DNA from: an uncultured Caulobacterales bacterium
Lineage (GTDB): Bacteria > Pseudomonadota > Alphaproteobacteria > Caulobacterales > Maricaulaceae
Direction: 5' to 3'
Length of the DNA: 34,108 bases
Assembly: GCA_937923965.1 (NCBI GenBank)
Contig: CALDTL010000058.1
Coordinates: 1-34,108 of the forward strand
Of this stretch, positions 34,049 to 34,108 are shown one piece after another. Position numbers and translations under genes: made by a program. The number at the start of each line of letters is the position of its first letter. The first letter of the stretch is position 1. Under the pieces are notes generated by a model. It ran no database searches. It was given only the letters and a program-made list of their open reading frames with translations, and had not been told where the DNA came from.

Positions 34049-34108
34049 TTAAAACAGGAAGTCGTCAGCAGTTAGGTCACTTATGTCGTCCAAACCCTCA
34101 AAGGTAAT
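34049..34108 (-). CDS. Possible C-terminal end of a gene cut by the window edge
   Basis: On the minus strand an open frame enters from the right edge and runs 19 codons to a TAA at 34049-34051. The residues (ITFEGLDDISDLTADDFLF) are acidic and of ordinary composition, as in a real C-terminus. The visible part is too short to name a family, and chance is not excluded. Confidence 0.35.
   Translation of the reverse strand: MTFEGLDDISDLTADDFLF

Noticed and set aside
1-34108. CRISPR arrays, rRNA or complete tRNA genes
   Set aside because: No regularly spaced repeats and no recognisable RNA gene were found on either strand by eye.

Overview
The window looks like chromosomal DNA of an aquatic, probably marine, alphaproteobacterium of the Caulobacterales/Hyphomonadaceae type. 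The clues are moderate G+C, the style of the TonB receptor and exopolysaccharide proteins, a CtrA-like TTAA-N7-TTAA site and a polysaccharide sulfotransferase. This placement is inference; no rRNA or other marker gene is present.

Left part (1 to about 15.4 kb) is accessory DNA. It opens with a hairpin-rich non-coding region that may hold a transfer origin. Five co-oriented genes follow (514-5657): a two-helix membrane protein, an AlpA-like regulator, a small basic protein, a coiled-coil membrane protein and a MobF (TrwC/TraI-type) relaxase-helicase. On the opposite strand lie a TonB-dependent receptor, a large duplicated beta-helix lipoprotein and a periplasmic TPR protein. The lipoprotein and TPR genes share a CTGTCAC operator about 88 nt upstream of each start, which resembles a Pho box. 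An intact IS1182-type insertion sequence (12522-14061) comes next, then a P4-type tyrosine integrase with three 12-bp direct repeats just upstream. Relaxase plus integrase suggest an integrative mobilizable element that may carry the uptake genes as cargo.

Right part (15.8 to 33.4 kb) is a Wzx/Wzy-type exopolysaccharide locus in two convergent operons that meet with no base between their stop codons. The plus-strand operon (15769-19988) encodes a sulfotransferase, a hexapeptide acyltransferase, an acyl carrier protein, a short-chain reductase, an acyl-activating (ANL) enzyme and a hotdog thioesterase: apparently a cassette that makes and transfers an acyl group. The minus-strand operon (31710 down to 19989) encodes a PPP-type phosphatase, a Wza-like export lipoprotein, an outer-membrane barrel protein, a Wzc-like co-polymerase/tyrosine kinase, a GT4, a Wzy-like polymerase, an acyltransferase-3/SGNH protein, a second GT4 and a GT2. 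The Wzx flippase is transcribed divergently. No initiating sugar-phosphate transferase and no nucleotide-sugar genes are present, so these must lie elsewhere.

The last 700 bases hold a CtrA-like site, a structured leader, a small two-helix membrane protein and possibly the C-terminal end of a gene entering from the right edge.
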